Under the pieces are notes generated by a model. It was not told where the DNA came from and made no database searches. It was given only the letters and a program-made list of their open reading frames with translations. Positions 8,428 to 20,184 of a DNA stretch of 64,000 bases are shown here, one piece after another (position 1 is the first letter of the stretch; every line of letters begins with the position of its first letter). The DNA lies in contig NZ_JADIZJ010000005.1 in the NCBI RefSeq assembly GCF_016704835.1, positions 186,001 through 250,000 of the forward strand. Direction: 5' to 3'. A program made the position numbers and the translations under genes. Origin of the DNA: Sphingopyxis sp. (lineage in GTDB: Bacteria; Pseudomonadota; Alphaproteobacteria; Sphingomonadales; Sphingomonadaceae).

Positions 8428-9636
8428 TCAGTAAATCAGGACGTCCGCAATTTCATCGCGCCATGCTGCCTCATCGGGCCTCGCCATTGCATCGAGATCA
8501 CCCGCCGCCGCGGCTGCATCATCCACCCACTCGCGCAGGCCCGGACCGCCGTTGATTACGTCTATCGCCAGCACATCGTCGGTGTATTCATATTTGAAGT
8601 CCTTACCGCGCCAGATCGGGTAAGCCGGATAGAGTGACCGGATCGCCTTGAACCCCAGTGCCTGCACCCGCCACGGCTGGAACGACGCATCGTCATACCA
8701 CGGCCCCTCGGCATGGATATGGACGCCGCTGTTGAGTTGGCCGGCGTGTTTGTGAAAGGTCGGCTGGAACCAGATATCGCGCAGCTTGCACCCTGCCAGC
8801 CAATGCGGCGCAAGGCGGTGCATCTCGGCGATCACCGCCTTGGCGTCGATGTCGGGGGCGCCGAAAATTTCGAGCGGGCGGGTCGTGCCGCGGCCTTCGC
8901 TGAGCGTGGCGCCCTCGACCATCACGGTGCCGGCATAGGCGCGCGCCATGTTGACGTTCGCGGCATTGGGGCTGGGGTTGATCCACACGCGATCGCTGGG
9001 CCAGCCATGATCTGGGCCGACGGCGGGGCGCCACCCTTCCATTTCGATCACGCGGTAATCGACGTCGAGATCGAAGTGGCGAATGAACCAGCTCCCCATT
9101 TCGCCCATCGTCAGCCCGTGGCGCATCACCATCGGCGCCGCACCGACAAAACTCTCCCAGCCGGGACGGAGCAGCGTCCCTTCGACGGGTCGCCCTGCAG
9201 GGTTTGGGCGGTCGAGCACCCACACCGCCTTGCCGTGTTTCGCCGCGGCTTCAAGCATGTAAAGCAGGGTTGTGACATAAGTGTAGATGCGGCAACCGAG
9301 ATCCTGGAGGTCGATCAGCACGACGTCAAAGGTGTGCATCGACTGGCCGGTCGGGCGGCGCACTTCGCCATAGAGGCTGAAACACGGAACGCCATGCACG
9401 GGGTCGGTGAAGTCGGGCGACTCCATCATGTTGTCGTGCAGGTCGCCGCGTACCCCATGCTGCGGTCCGAACACCGCGGTGACATTTACCCCTGCCACGA
9501 CGAGCGCGTCGAGGCTGTGGGTCAGGTCGGCGGCGACCGAGGCGGGATGCGCGAGCAGCGCGACGCGCTGGCCCGCCAGCGGCGCGCGCAGCGCGGGATC
9601 GGCGAGCAGGCGATCGATTCCGAATGTCATCGTCAT
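8428..9636 (-). CDS. namZ: DUF1343 / NamZ-type exo-beta-N-acetylmuramidase
   Basis: A 402-residue protein of the DUF1343 family. Conserved motifs seen are FGPQHGVRGDLHDNM near residue 55, DLQDLGCRIYTYV near 110, LDRPNPAGRPVEG near 140, HGLTMGEMG near 165, and VEGATLSEGRGTTRPLE near 240. The characterised member, Bacillus NamZ, removes terminal N-acetylmuramic acid from peptidoglycan fragments. No clear signal peptide is present with this start. ATG at 9636 is chosen because it overlaps the stop of the upstream gene as ATGA, implying coupled translation. Together with the M24 peptidase it suggests turnover of peptidoglycan or peptide material. The substrate is inferred. Confidence 0.8.
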   Translation of the reverse strand: MTMTFGIDRLLADPALRAPLAGQRVALLAHPASVAADLTHSLDALVVAGVNVTAVFGPQHGVRGDLHDNMMESPDFTDPVHGVPCFSLYGEVRRPTGQSMHTFDVVLIDLQDLGCRIYTYVTTLLYMLEAAAKHGKAVWVLDRPNPAGRPVEGTLLRPGWESFVGAAPMVMRHGLTMGEMGSWFIRHFDLDVDYRVIEMEGWRPAVGPDHGWPSDRVWINPSPNAANVNMARAYAGTVMVEGATLSEGRGTTRPLEIFGAPDIDAKAVIAEMHRLAPHWLAGCKLRDIWFQPTFHKHAGQLNSGVHIHAEGPWYDDASFQPWRVQALGFKAIRSLYPAYPIWRGKDFKYEYTDDVLAIDVINGGPGLREWVDDAAAAAGDLDAMARPDEAAWRDEIADVLIY

Positions 9637-10192
9637 GCCGCGCCCGGTGCCGCAAGCGTGAGCGCAAAGCAATCGGGATGATGGAAATCGGGTTTGCCGG
9701 GCGGATGCGCGAGCGCCCAATAGCTTTTGGTGCCATCGAGTTCTTCAATGACCGCGCAGGCGCGAAAGCTTCGACCCGGTGTCGGGAAATATTCCCGGCT
9801 CGACGCGCAGCGCATATTGCGCATCGCTGCGCTCGGCGACCATCTCCCACGGCGCGAGCTCGTCGGGGCGCAGCAGCGAGCGGTAATCGTCGAACTGATA
9901 ACAGGCCCAGCGGCCGTCGGGGGCATAGTTGAATTCGGTATAGTCGGGCTGCCCCTCTTCGGTCAGGAACGCCTCGAAACAGGTGCCTTGCCACAATCCG
10001 TCGGTCGCGCTGTCGGCGATGACGAGCTGGCCGTCGCCGGGGGCAGCCAGCGATATCGCCCACCGGGCCCTCGACGAAATAGCGCAGCGCAAAGCCGTCA
10101 TCGAACGACAGCGTGACCTCAACCGCGACCGACCGGACGGTTCGGGCCGGGGTGTCGGGGTGGCAGACCAGCGCTTTGCGAATGCTATCCAA
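9633..10192 (-). CDS. DOMON-like domain protein (frameshifted in this sequence)
   Basis: Three frames must be joined to read the protein. The first runs MDSIRKALVCHPDTPARTV to VEGPVGDI, the second covers LAAPGDGQLVIADSATDGLW to PGIFP, and the third ends GKPDFHHPDCFALTLAAPGAA. The middle part, with LWQGTCFEAFLTEEGQPDYTE and EFNYAPDGRWACYQFDDYR, is typical of DOMON-like beta-sandwich proteins of sphingomonads. The function is not known; DOMON folds bind haem or sugars. Breaks lie near 10045 and 9790. The start is a TTG at 10192, 32 bp from the divergent tyrS. Its TGA overlaps the namZ start. Frameshifts are probably sequence errors, as in the neighbouring genes. Confidence 0.65.
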
Positions 10193-10224
10193 AACTCCAA
10201 CCCCATGCTAAGCGCCCGCCCGCT

Positions 10225-11431
10225 ATGACGAACCATCAATCCGACCTGCTGCGCGTCCTCGATCAACGGGGCTATATCCACCAGATGACTGACGCGGAAG
10301 GGCTCGATGCACTTGCCGCCAAACAGGTCGTCCCCGGATATATCGGTTTCGACGCAACCGCGCCCAGCCTGCACGTTGGCAGCCTGGTCCAGATCATGAT
10401 GCTGCGGCGCCTGCAACAGACGGGGCACAAGCCGATCGTGCTGATGGGCGGCGGGACGACGCGGATCGGCGACCCGACCGGGCGCGACGAAAGCCGCAAG
10501 ATGCTGTCCGACGAGACGATCGCCGCGAACATAGCGTCGATTTTCAGCATCTTTGAGCAATTCCTGACCTTTGGCGACGGGCCGACCGACGCGGTGATGG
10601 TCAATAATCAGGATTGGCTGGGGCAGCTTGGTTACATCGAATTGCTGCAGGAAGTCGGCACCCATTTCACGATCAACCGCATGATGACCTTTGATTCGGT
10701 GAAGCTGCGGCTCGAACGCGAACAGCCGATGACCTTCCTCGAATTCAACTACATGATCCTGCAGGGCTATGATTTCCGCCATCTGTCGAAAGACATGGGG
10801 GTGCGGCTCCAGATGGGCGGGTCGGACCAGTGGGGCAATATCGTCAACGGCATGGAACTGGGCCGCCGCATGGACGGCGCCGACCTCTATGGCCTGACCA
10901 CCCCGCTGCTGACCACCGCGGCGGGCGCCAAGATGGGCAAAACCGCCGCTGGCGCGGTGTGGCTTAATCAAGATCAACTGTCCCATTTTGAGTACTGGCA
11001 GTTCTGGCGCAATTGCGACGACCGCGACGTCGGCCGCTTTTTGAAGTTATTCACCGATCTGCCGCTCGATGAGATCGCGCGGCTCGAGAAACTCGATGGC
11101 GCCGAGATCAACGAGGCAAAGAAGATGCTGGCGAACGAACACCGCAATGTGCCGCGGCGAGGACGCCGCGCCGTCGGCCGCCGCCGCAAACCTTTGAAAA
11201 GGGACAGATTGGTGGCGATCTGCCGCAGGCCGCCGCGCCCCGGAAGGGATCAGCGTCGTCGACGCGCTGCGTGAACTGGGCTTTGCCGCGTCGAACAAGG
11301 AGGCGCGACGCAAGCTCGACGAGGGCGCAGTCAAGGTGAACGGCGTCGTCATTCGCGACCCGCATCATCGGATTCAGCCGGATGCCGATCCGGTGCCATT
11401 GAGCCTGGGCGCGAAAAACATGGCCTTGTGA
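10225..11431 (+). CDS. tyrS: Tyrosyl-tRNA synthetase (frameshifted near the 3' end)
   Basis: Class I synthetase that charges tRNA-Tyr. The reading frame is intact for about 305 residues: the HIGH-like motif is PSLHVGS near residue 48, the KMSKS-like motif is KMGKT near 235, and tyrosine-binding residues lie in YMILQGYDF and QMGGSDQWGNI. After about 11120 the frame is lost. The C-terminal S4 RNA-binding domain (EARRKLDEGAVKVNGVVI) continues in another frame to a TGA at 11429. At least two indels lie between 11120 and 11250, one near a CCCCGG run at about 11238. Because tyrS is essential, sequence error is far more likely than gene death. Confidence 0.85.
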
Positions 11432-11511
11432 CGCGGTAAGGCGCAGAAACGCGTTTGCAATCTTCAGCAATCGAGCGGATCTTATGCCCAAACCAACAAA
11501 GGTCCACAAAA

Positions 11512-11852
11512 ATGCGCAAGATCGACATCAGCAAGGCCCATTATGTCGGGCTCGACCAGCGAATTGCTCCGCTAGCGCGCGTCTATGTTCGCTTGCCCTT
11601 CGTCATGCCCGACGGACGGCGGAAATGTGCACCTGCGTCAACATCAGCGCCGACGGTATGCTAATGCGCTTCGAGCGCGGGCTTGAGATCGGTGACCTCG
11701 TCGTGTTCCGCATGCCGATCATCGGTCGCACCGCGGCCAAGGTCGTGTGGTCGCTGGGCGGCAAGACCGGCGTGCAGTTCGACCGGTCGATCGCGGTCGA
11801 AGATTATCTACCGATGATCCGCGCCATGGGCGCGCGGGCGGACGTCAGCTAA
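11512..11852 (+). CDS. PilZ domain protein (one frameshift)
   Basis: A small protein of about 113 residues. It starts MRKIDISKAHYVGLDQRIA at 11512 and, after a break near 11620 where a GG run seems one base short, continues as CTCVNISADGMLMRFERGLEIGD and VWSLGGKTGVQFDR. The pattern (R...R near the N-terminus, then NISxxG and GVQF) is that of PilZ-type c-di-GMP effectors, although the first arginine motif is degenerate. It is convergent with recG, the two stop codons overlapping by two bases. Confidence 0.65.
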
Positions 11853-13899
11853 CCACTTCTGAGCAGCGGCACCGCCGCATCGCGTTCGAACGGATACAGG
11901 CGGTGCCGCACCGCCTCGCCGCGAGCGCCGTCCATGCCCCCGTCGCGTTCGACAAACAGCCGCGCATCGTCGTGCGCGACCGGTAACTAATCGCACGGCT
12001 GTTCGGCACTCGCCAGCCCATAATCGGCGTCGCCCGACTGCGGAGCCCGAGCAGTTCGCCACCTCCGCGCAGCTCCAGATCCTTTTCGGCGATCACGAAC
12101 CCGTCGTTCGTCTCGCGCATCAGCGCCAATCGATCGCGCGCGGTTTCGGACAGGTTTTGCGAGCGCAGCGAGCAAGCACCGATTTCGCCGCGCCGCGCCG
12201 ACGCGCCGCGCAGCTGGTGCAGCTGCGCCAGACCGAAGCGATCGGCATGTTCGACGATCATCAGGCTGGCGGCGGGGACATCGACCCCGACCTCGATCAC
12301 CGTTGTCGCGACCAGCGCCCCGATTTCCCGGCCCGAAACCGCGCCATGACGTCATCCTTGTCCGGCCCCTTCATCCGGCCATGAACCAGCCCGGCGCGGT
12401 CGGCGCCCAACCGCTCGCGCAGCACGCGCGCTCCTCGGCGGCGGCGAGGCTCGCTCATCTCGCTCTCGGCGACCAAAGGGCAGACCCAGGTACGCCTGCG
12501 CCCCGGTGGCCAAGTGACGCTCAATCCGCCGACCACTTCGTCGAGCCGGTCGACCGAGACGACGCGGGTGTCGACCGGAGTGCGCCCGGCGGCATTTCGT
12601 CGATCCGCGACACATCCATCTCGCCATGATTGGCGAGTTGCAGCGTGCGCGGGATCGGGGTCGCGGTCATCACCAGCAAATGCGGCGGGCGTGCAGCTTT
12701 CTGAGTGAGCATCAGCCGCTGCGCGACGCCGAACCGATGCTGCTCGTCGACGACCACCAGCGCCAGATCGCGATATGCCACCGCATCCTGAAAAATCGCA
12801 TGGGTGCCGACGAGAATGTCGATGCTGCCGTCGGCCAGCCCCATCAGCGTCGATTCGCGCACCCGGCCCTTGTCGCGTCCGGTCAGAATCGCGATGTTGA
12901 CCGGCAGCCCCGCGAGCATCGCCTGCAAGGTCGCGAAATGCTGGCGCGCCAAAATCTCGGTCGGCGCGAGCAGCCCCGCTCGCGTTCCCGCCTCGACCGC
13001 CGCCAGCATCGCGCGCAGCGCAACAGTATCTTGCCCGAGCCGACATCGCCCTGCAGCATCCGCGGCATTGGGGTTTCACGGCCCATGTCGGCAGCAATTT
13101 CGTCGCCCACCGCTCCTGCGCGCCCGTGAGCCCGAACGGCAGCTGCAGCGCGCCGATCAGCCGCCCGTCGCCGACGACCGCGCCCCTTGCGCTTGCGCAG
13201 TCCCTCACGGATCAGCATCAACGCGACCTGGCTGGCGAAAATCTCGTCCTAGGCGAGCCGGTCGTGCGCGGCGATGTCATGCGGGCTGGCATGCGCGCGC
13301 GCCAACGCCTCGCGCCCTGCGGGCCAGCCGCGGCTGGTGAGCAGCGGCCCGTCGATCCATTCGGCGAGTTCGGGCCGCCGTTCGAGCGCGATCTCGACCA
13401 GCTGTGACAGCCGCGCATTGGTCAGCCCTTCGGTCAGGGATAGACCGCCTCGCTCGTCGCAATCGCCTCGGCGCTCCCGGTTCGCTGACATGGTCGGGAT
13501 GGACGATCTACCGCATCTCGCCATAGCTGTCAGGGCGGCCCGACACCTGCCGCGCTTCGCCGAGCGGGAACAGCTTTTCGCCAGCCCCGACGTTCGCCCG
13601 AAACAGACGAGCCGGACATGATCGCCCGCGCCATCGAACGCATCGACCCCGAACGGCGCGCGCGGGCTGCGGCCCGAGCGGGTAGTCCTGCGCGGTGAGC
13701 GTGATGATGATCTGCTGCCCCGGCTGCGCATCGTCGAGGCGATCGACCGGATGGCGCTGGACGAGCCCGGTCGGCAGGTGGAACAGCACATCGACGACGC
13801 GCTCCAGCCCGAGCCCGCGCCAGCGGCCAGAAGCTGCGGCCCGACACCTTTGAGGTCGGTGAGTGCGGCAAAGAGCGGATTGAGGATTTCGGGTCGCAT
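11849..13899 (-). CDS. recG: ATP-dependent DNA helicase RecG (multiply frameshifted)
   Basis: The expected 680-residue length fits the span. Recognisable pieces in three frames include MRPEILNPLFAALTDLKGVG at the start, VVDVLFHLPTGLVQRHPVDR (wedge/OB domain), MLQGDVGSGK (Walker A), VVVDEQHRFGVAQR (DEQH box), LVMTATPIPRTL (motif III), then IEVGVDVPAASLMIVEHADRFGLAQLHQLRG (motifs V-VI) and FERDAAVPLLRSG at the end. RecG remodels stalled forks and branch-migrates Holliday junctions. The frame changes at least eight times. It is divergent from sdhE and mfd, the usual sphingomonad order. Confidence 0.82.
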
Positions 13900-13929
13900 G
13901 GTTCATCGTGTCTAACGCTGACCGCGCAA

Positions 13930-14110
13930 AGTTACACCCCTCTCCCCTTGCGCGAGAGGGCGGGGACTACCAGCTTGCTCGTTAGTCGCAGCGGGTGAGG
14001 GTATGCGCTTGCAAAGCAAGCGCGCGCTCGCCGTGCGCGCGCACCCTCATCCAACTTCGCCTGGCCGCAAAGCGGCAAGGCTCCTATCCTTCTCCCGTCG
14101 AGCGAGAAGG
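13930..14110. repeat. Dispersed CTCTCCCCTTGCG-type intergenic repeats
   Basis: The recG-sdhE gap holds two imperfect hairpins. One is CTCTCCCCTTGCGCGAGAGG near 13937. The other is CCTTCTCCCGTCGAGCGAGAAGG near 14089. Between them lies a GGGTGAGGGT motif and its near-inverse. Such repeats are common between genes in this family. The sdhE promoter must lie here too but no clear box stands out. Confidence 0.4.
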
Positions 14111-14122
14111 GAAAAGAAACAG

Positions 14123-14385
14123 ATGACCGACCGCCTCAAACGCCTGAAATTCCGGGCCTGGCATCGCGGCACGCGCGAGGCTGACTATATGATCGGCGGC
14201 TTTTTTCGAGCCGCTATGCCACGACGTGGGGCGAGGACGAGATCGCCTGGTACGAAATCGTCGTCGAGGAAGACGACGTCGATATCATGGCGTGGGCGCT
14301 CGGCACCGGTGAGCCGCCCGCGCATCTGAACCGGCCCGAGATGATCGCCGCGATGCGCCGCCTGGACTATATCCCGCTGCCATGA
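14123..14385 (+). CDS. sdhE: Succinate dehydrogenase assembly factor 2 (SdhE), one frameshift
   Basis: A protein of about 87 residues. The first part, MTDRLKRLKFRAWHRGTREADYMIGGFF, contains the RGxxE motif (here RGTRE) needed for covalent attachment of FAD to the succinate dehydrogenase flavoprotein. The frame breaks at the T-run near 14205 and continues RYATTWGEDEIAWYEIVVEE to MRRLDYIPLP, with the conserved W-Y pair. The stop codon overlaps the mfd start as ATGA. Length and motifs are normal for the family once the break is repaired. Confidence 0.8.
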
Positions 14386-17300
14386 CGATCCCTGCCGCCG
14401 ACATTTTCGCCGCGATTGGGTCGGCAACGACCCCGCTGACACTGGCGCGCGCGGCTGACGGGTTCCTGCCGCTGCTCCTCGCCGATCTGGCGCGCGCCAG
14501 CGACAAGCGCCTCGCTTATATCGCGACCGACGACACCGCGATGCAGGCAATTGCCGACGCCGCACCCTTCTTTGCGCCCGATCTCACCGTCCACCGCTTT
14601 CCCGCGTGGGGATTGCCTGCCCTACGACCGCGCCGGGCCGTCGATGCGTGTCAGCGCCGACCGGCTGGCGACTTTGTCGGCGCTGCAAGCCCCGGCCGCG
14701 CGGCGAGCTGATCCTCACCACCGTTGCCGCGATCCCCAGCGCGCGCTGACCCCGTTCCGCATCCGTCAGCTCGCGACGACGCTCGCCGCCGGGCAAAGGA
14801 TCGACCGCGATCCGCTTGCGGAACTGCTCGTCGCGAACGGTTTCAGCCGCGTCGACACCGTCGCTGACCCAGGCGAGTTTGCGGTGCGCGGCGGCATCGT
14901 CGACCTGTTTCCCGCCGGTGAAGGGAACGGCCTGCGCATCGATTTCTTCGGCGACGAGCTGAAAGCCTCCGCCGCTTCAACCCGCCGATCAGCGCAGCCG
15001 CCCCTGCAGGCGCTGCCTCTCCCCGCCACCGAAGCCCTGCTCGATCAGGACAGCGATCAAGCGCTTCCGGTCCCGCTACCGCGAAATGTTCGGCGCCCAG
15101 GCCACCGGCGATCCGCTGTATCAGGCGGTCAGCGACGGGCGGCGACTGGCCGGCATGGACCACTGGCTGCCGCTGTTCGAGGCCGGCTGGTCACGCTGTT
15201 CGACCACATCGACCGGCGACCCCGGTGCTGCGCGGCCACCGCAGCGGCGGGCGACCGCCGAGACGCGCTTTGCCGCGATCGCCGATTATCACCGCGAACC
15301 GCGTCGCGCCGCTGGGCGAGTCGACCGGCAGCTACCGCCCGCTGGCCCCGACCACGCTCTATCTGCACCGCGACCGAATGGGCGGGCGCGGCCAGCGCCG
15401 CCCGATCCACATCATCACCCGTTCGACGCCGCACCGCGCCGCAAGGTCATCGATTTCGGACGTTCGCCAGCGCGCGATTTCGCCCCCGAACGCGCGCCGA
15501 CCTCAATATTTACGACAAGGCCGCCAAGCACCTGCGCCGATGAACGCGCGTCGCCAAGGGACGCCGCACGATCATCGCCGCCTATTCCGGCGGCGCACGC
15601 GATCGCCTGTCGGGTTACTGCCGAGCATGGCGCCACGTCGCCCGCCGCGCCGACGGCTGGCAGGAAGCGCTCGGGACTGCCTCGGCCGAAAGCGGCGGCC
15701 CGACCGCGCTGGTCCTGCCGCTCGACCACGGCTTTGCCTCCGACGCGATCAGCCCTCCTCACCGAACAGGACATCCTCGGCGACCGCCTCGTCCGCCGCC
15801 AGAAGCGCCGCAAGAGCGCCGACGCTTTCCTCGCCGAACTCTCGGCGCTGACGCCCGGCGACCTCGTCGTCCACCTGGACCACGGCATCGGCCGCTACGA
15901 GGCTGAAATCGATCCCGGTCGGCAACAGCCCGCACGACTGCGTGATGCTGACCTACGCGGGCGGCGACAAGCTTTACATCCCGGTCGAGAACCTCGACGT
16001 CCTGTCGCGCTACGGCGGCGAAAGCGACGGCGTCGCGCTCGACCGGCTCGGGGGCGAAGCGTGGCAGCGGCGCAAGGCGCGGCTGAAGGAGCGCATCCGC
16101 GAGATCGCCGACGAACTGCTGGCGACCGCGGCGCAGCGCGCGCTGCGCTCGGGCGCAGTGCTGCTGCCAGGACGCCGCCTACACCAGTTCGCCGAACGCT
16201 TCCCTTGGCAGGAAACCGAGGATCAGGAAGCCGCAATCGATGATGTGCTGGGCGATCTGGCCGCGGGCAAGCCGATGGACCGGCTGGTCTGCGGCGATGT
16301 CGGCTTCGGCAAGACCGAGGTCGCCATTCGCGCCGCCTTCGTCGCGGCAATGGCGGGGACACAGGTCGCGCTCGTCTGTCCGACCACGCTCCTCGCCCGC
16401 CAGCACTTCAGCCATTTCGTCAAGCGCTTCAGCGGGCTTCCCGCTGAACATCGGCCGCCTGTCGCGCCTCGTCCGCCGGCGAAGCGCAAGACCCGCGCCG
16501 GGCTGGCCGAGTGGCACCATCGACATCGTCATCGGCACCCATGCGCTGATGGCCAAATCGGTCGAGCTTCAAACAGCTCGGCCTGGTCATCGTCGACGAG
16601 GAGCAGCGCTTCGGCGTCAACCACAAGGAGGCGATGAAGAAGCTGCGCACCAACGTCGATGTGCTGACCCTCACCGCCACGCCGATCCCGCGGACGCTGC
16701 AAATGGCGATGTCGGGCCTGCGCGAACTCTCCATGATCCAGACCCCGCCGGTCGACCGCCTGGCGGTGCGCACCTATGTGATGCCATGGGACGCAGTGGT
16801 GATCCGCGAGGCCCTGCTGCGCGAGCATCATCGCGGCGGGCAGAGCTTCTTCGTCGTGCCGCGCATCGCCGACATGCCCGGAACATCGAGGAATTCCTGC
16901 GCCGACCGCGTGCCCGAAATCAACTATGTCGCCCATGGCCAGATGACCCCGACCGAGGTCGAAGAGCGGATGAGCGCGTTCTACGACCGCAAGTACGAGG
17001 TGCTGCTGTCGACCACGATCGTCGAAAGCGGGCTCGACATCCCGAGCGCCAACACCATCATCATCCACCGCGCCGACCGTTTCGGGCTGGCCCAACTGTA
17101 CCAGCTGCGCGGGCGGGTCGGTCGGTCCAAGCTGCGCGCCTATGCCTACCTCACCACGCCCGAACACGGCGCGATCACCGACACCGCGGAAAAGCGCCTC
17201 AAAGTGCTGGGCGATCTCGACACCCTGGGCGCCGGGCTTCCAGCTCGCCAGCCACGATCTCGACATTCGCGGCGCGGGCAACCTGCGGGGCGAAGAGCAG

Positions 17301-17860
17301 TCGGGTCACATCGGAGAGGTCGGCTTCGAGCTCTACCAGTCGATGCTGGAGGACGCGATCCTGGCCGCCAAGGCCGAGGGCGCCGGCACCCTGCCGCCGC
17401 GCGAGGCACTACCCGCAGATCACCGTCGATGCGCCGATCATGATCCCGGAAGACTACGTGCCCGACCTGGCAGTGCGCATGGCGCTCTATCGCCGCCTCA
17501 ACGACGCCGAGGATCGCGCGGCGATCGATCGCTTTCGCGGCCGAGATGATCGACCGCTTCGGTCCACTCCCGCCCGAAACAGCAAACCTCGTCCTCCTGA
17601 TCGAGATCAAGGCAAACGCCCGGATCGCCGGGATTGCCAAGCTCGATGTCGGCACCAAGGCGCGCTGGTATCGTTCCACAGCGACCAGTTCGCAAACGTT
17701 CCCGGGCTGATCGCCTATGTCGAAACGGTTGAAAGGCGCCGCGGCTGCGCCCGACAACAAGCTGTCGGTGAGCGGCGATTAGGTGAGTACGGGCGCCCGT
17801 CTGAACGGCGCGCTGCAGTTATCGAAGGGATTGGGCAAGCTGGCGCGGCAGGTGGCCTGA
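14382..17860 (+). CDS. mfd: Transcription-repair coupling factor Mfd (multiply frameshifted)
   Basis: The span of 3.48 kb fits the usual length of about 1,150 residues. Fragments seen in all three frames include an N-terminal UvrB-like part (GFSRVDTVADPGEFAVRGGI), the RNA polymerase interaction region (LTPGDLVVHLDHGIGRYE), VCGDVGFGKTEVAIRAAF (Walker A), VIVDEEQRFGVNHKEAMK (DEEQ box), LTLTATPIPRTLQMAMSG, ADRFGLAQLYQLRGRVGR (motif VI) and a C-terminal LSKGLGKLARQVA. Mfd removes stalled RNA polymerase and recruits UvrA. More than ten frame changes are needed. It follows sdhE with a 4-bp overlap. Confidence 0.82.
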
Positions 17861-17885
17861 CCAATCCCGCGCCTGAAGGAGGGTT

Positions 17886-19081
17886 TTACGCCATCAACCC
17901 CAGCAACTGATCGCCCGGCACTGGTCCCGACTTCAAAAACCCCTGCCACGACGCGACGCCGAGCTCGGACAATCGCGCCAACTGGCGCTCATTCTCGATC
18001 CCCTCGGCCACCACCAGCAATCCCAGCGCGCGCGCCAGATCGGCGATCGCGCGAACCACGATGCGGTCGCGGTCGCTGCCATCGATGGTGCGGGTAAAAC
18101 CGCTGTCGATCTTGAGATAATCGATTGGCAGCCGCGCAAGCAGCGACAGGCTGGAATAGCCGGTCCCGAAATCGTCGATCGCGATCGCGCAGCCGAGCGC
18201 GCGGATCTGTGCCAACTGCTCCGCCGCGCTCGCCGGATCACTCAGCATCGCCTGTTCGGTAAGTTCGAGGGTCAGCCGGTCGGGATCGATCTTCGCCGCT
18301 TTCGCCATCGCGGCGAACCGTCCCACAAATTCGGTCGCCCAGATCGGCTGCGGTGATGTTGAGCGACACGCGCAGCTTGGCCAGCGCTTTGGGCCATTGC
18401 GCCATTTCGGCCAGCGCGACGCGGTGCGCATGTTCAGTCAGCTCGCACTCGAGGCCGCGCCGCGCGCGCCGCCGTCACCAGCGGCCCGGCGCCAAGCAGG
18501 CCTAATTCGGGATGCTGCCAGCGCAGCAGCGCCTCGACCCCGATCATTTCGCCGGTACCGACGTCATATTGCGGCTGATAATGGATCAGCACCTCATTGC
18601 CCGACAGCGCGGCATGCACCATCACGCCATCGCGCGCCGATGCGGGGCGCGCGAGCTGGTCACCCGCGGTGCGCAGTTGCTCGGCCACCGACTCGTCGCG
18701 GACAATCAGCGCCGCGGCGATGCGGATCGACAGCCGCCCATTCGGATCACCGACGATCGGTTCGGCCAGCGCTACGTGCAACGCGCGCTCCTGCGCGCGT
18801 AATGCCCCCAGCGACATCGGGCTCGACGGCACGATCAGGAACCGCGGCCCGTCGAGCCGGTCGACGCACGACCCCTGCCCGAATTCGTCGCTGGCGAAAT
18901 TTTCCAGCCGCCGCCCGATCTCGTCAAGCACCGCGTCGCCCGTCGCGGTCCCGGCACTACTATTGATCCGCGCCATCCAGTCGATCTGCACCAGGATGAC
19001 GCCGGCGTCGGCGTCGTGACGCAGGTGCAGGGCTTCAAGTTTTCGGACACACGCAGACAGGGTTTCGGATAAGCGATTCAT
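17886..19081 (-). CDS. Degenerate-GGDEF / EAL c-di-GMP phosphodiesterase (frameshifted)
   Basis: An approximately 398-residue protein in two main frames. The N-terminal 150 residues resemble a GGDEF fold, but the active-site loop reads VDRLDGPRFLI, so cyclase activity is unlikely. The EAL domain keeps YQPQYD, EALLRW (the EAL motif), LELTEQA, IDDFGTGYSSL, KIDSGF and VAEGIENERQ, so phosphodiesterase activity against c-di-GMP is plausible. There is no membrane segment or sensor domain. The break lies in 18360-18475 and needs at least two indels. It converges with mfd and diverges from moaA. Confidence 0.72.
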
Positions 19082-19140
19082 TGCGTCCCCCTAGCAGGCT
19101 TTGCTTGCCAAGTTCCTGCCTTTTGCATCACAAGAGCAGC

Positions 19141-20154
19141 GTGGCTGCCACATTTTCCCAACCTGCCGCATCGACGGCGCCATTGATCGACGGTCATGGT
19201 CGTCGAATCAGTGCCCTGCGCTTGTCGGTCACCGACCGCTGCGATCTGCGCTGTCGCTATTGCATGGCAGAGGATATGATTTTTCTGCCCAAATCGGCGG
19301 TGCTCAGCATCGAAGAAATGGGCGAACTGGCCGAGCGATTCGTCGCGCGGGGGATTCGCCGCATCCGCCTGACCGGCGGCGAGCCCCTGGTGCGGCGCGG
19401 CATCGATACGCTGGCGATGCGATTGGGGCGATGGTCGGTCGCGGCCTCGATGAGCTGACGCTGACCACCAACGGCATGCGGCTGGCCGAACATGCCCCGA
19501 TGCTGGCGGCGGCTGGCGTTCGACGCATCAACGTCAGTCTCGACACCCTCGACCCCGCCGCTTTCCGGCACATCACGCGCGTCGGCGACGTCGATGTCGC
19601 GTTGCGCGGCATCGCCGCGGCGCGCGCCGCAGGGCTGGCGGTCAAGATCAACATGGTCGCGCTCGCGGGGCTCAATGACGATCAGCTCCTGCCGATGTTC
19701 GATTATTGCGCCGCGACCGGCTGCGATCTCACGCTCATCGAAACAATGCCGCTCGGCGAGGTCGAAGACGACCGGAGTGATCATTATATTCCGCTCCACC
19801 ACTTCATCGCTCCACTGCGCGAAACGCACGCGCTGTACCTGTCGACCAGCGCACCGGCGGTCCGGCGCGCTATTTCTCGGTCGAGGCAGCCCGGTCACGC
19901 TGGGCCTGATCACGCCTTTGTCGGACAATTTCTGCGCGACTTGCAATCGCATCCGCCTGACCGTCGAGGGGCGCGTCTATATGTGCCTGGGGCAGGACGA
20001 CCATGTCGATCTGCGCGCGGCGCTGCGTGAAGCTGGCGACGTCGATGGGTTGATTGATCTGGCATTGGCTGGCAAACCCCGCGCGCATGACTTTCACATC
20101 GAACGAAAGTCCACACCGGCGGTCGCGCGTCATATGAGTGCAACGGGCGGCTGA
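19141..20154 (+). CDS. moaA: GTP 3',8-cyclase MoaA (frameshifted)
   Basis: Radical SAM enzyme of the first step of molybdenum cofactor synthesis. The N-terminal cluster motif is CDLRCRYC (CxxxCxxC) and the SAM-binding GGEP is in RLTGGEPLVR. The C-terminal cluster motif is CATCNRIRLTVEGRVYMC. The frame breaks at the GGGG run 19425-19428, which should have five G, and twice near 19855-19890, where GAGGCAGC should probably read GAGGGCAGC. The start is uncertain; GTG at 19141 is chosen because further upstream would overlap the divergent EAL gene. About 337 residues after repair, normal for MoaA. Confidence 0.8.
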
Positions 20155-20184
20155 AAGCCTGTCCGCTAGGGGAACCGGACCAAT

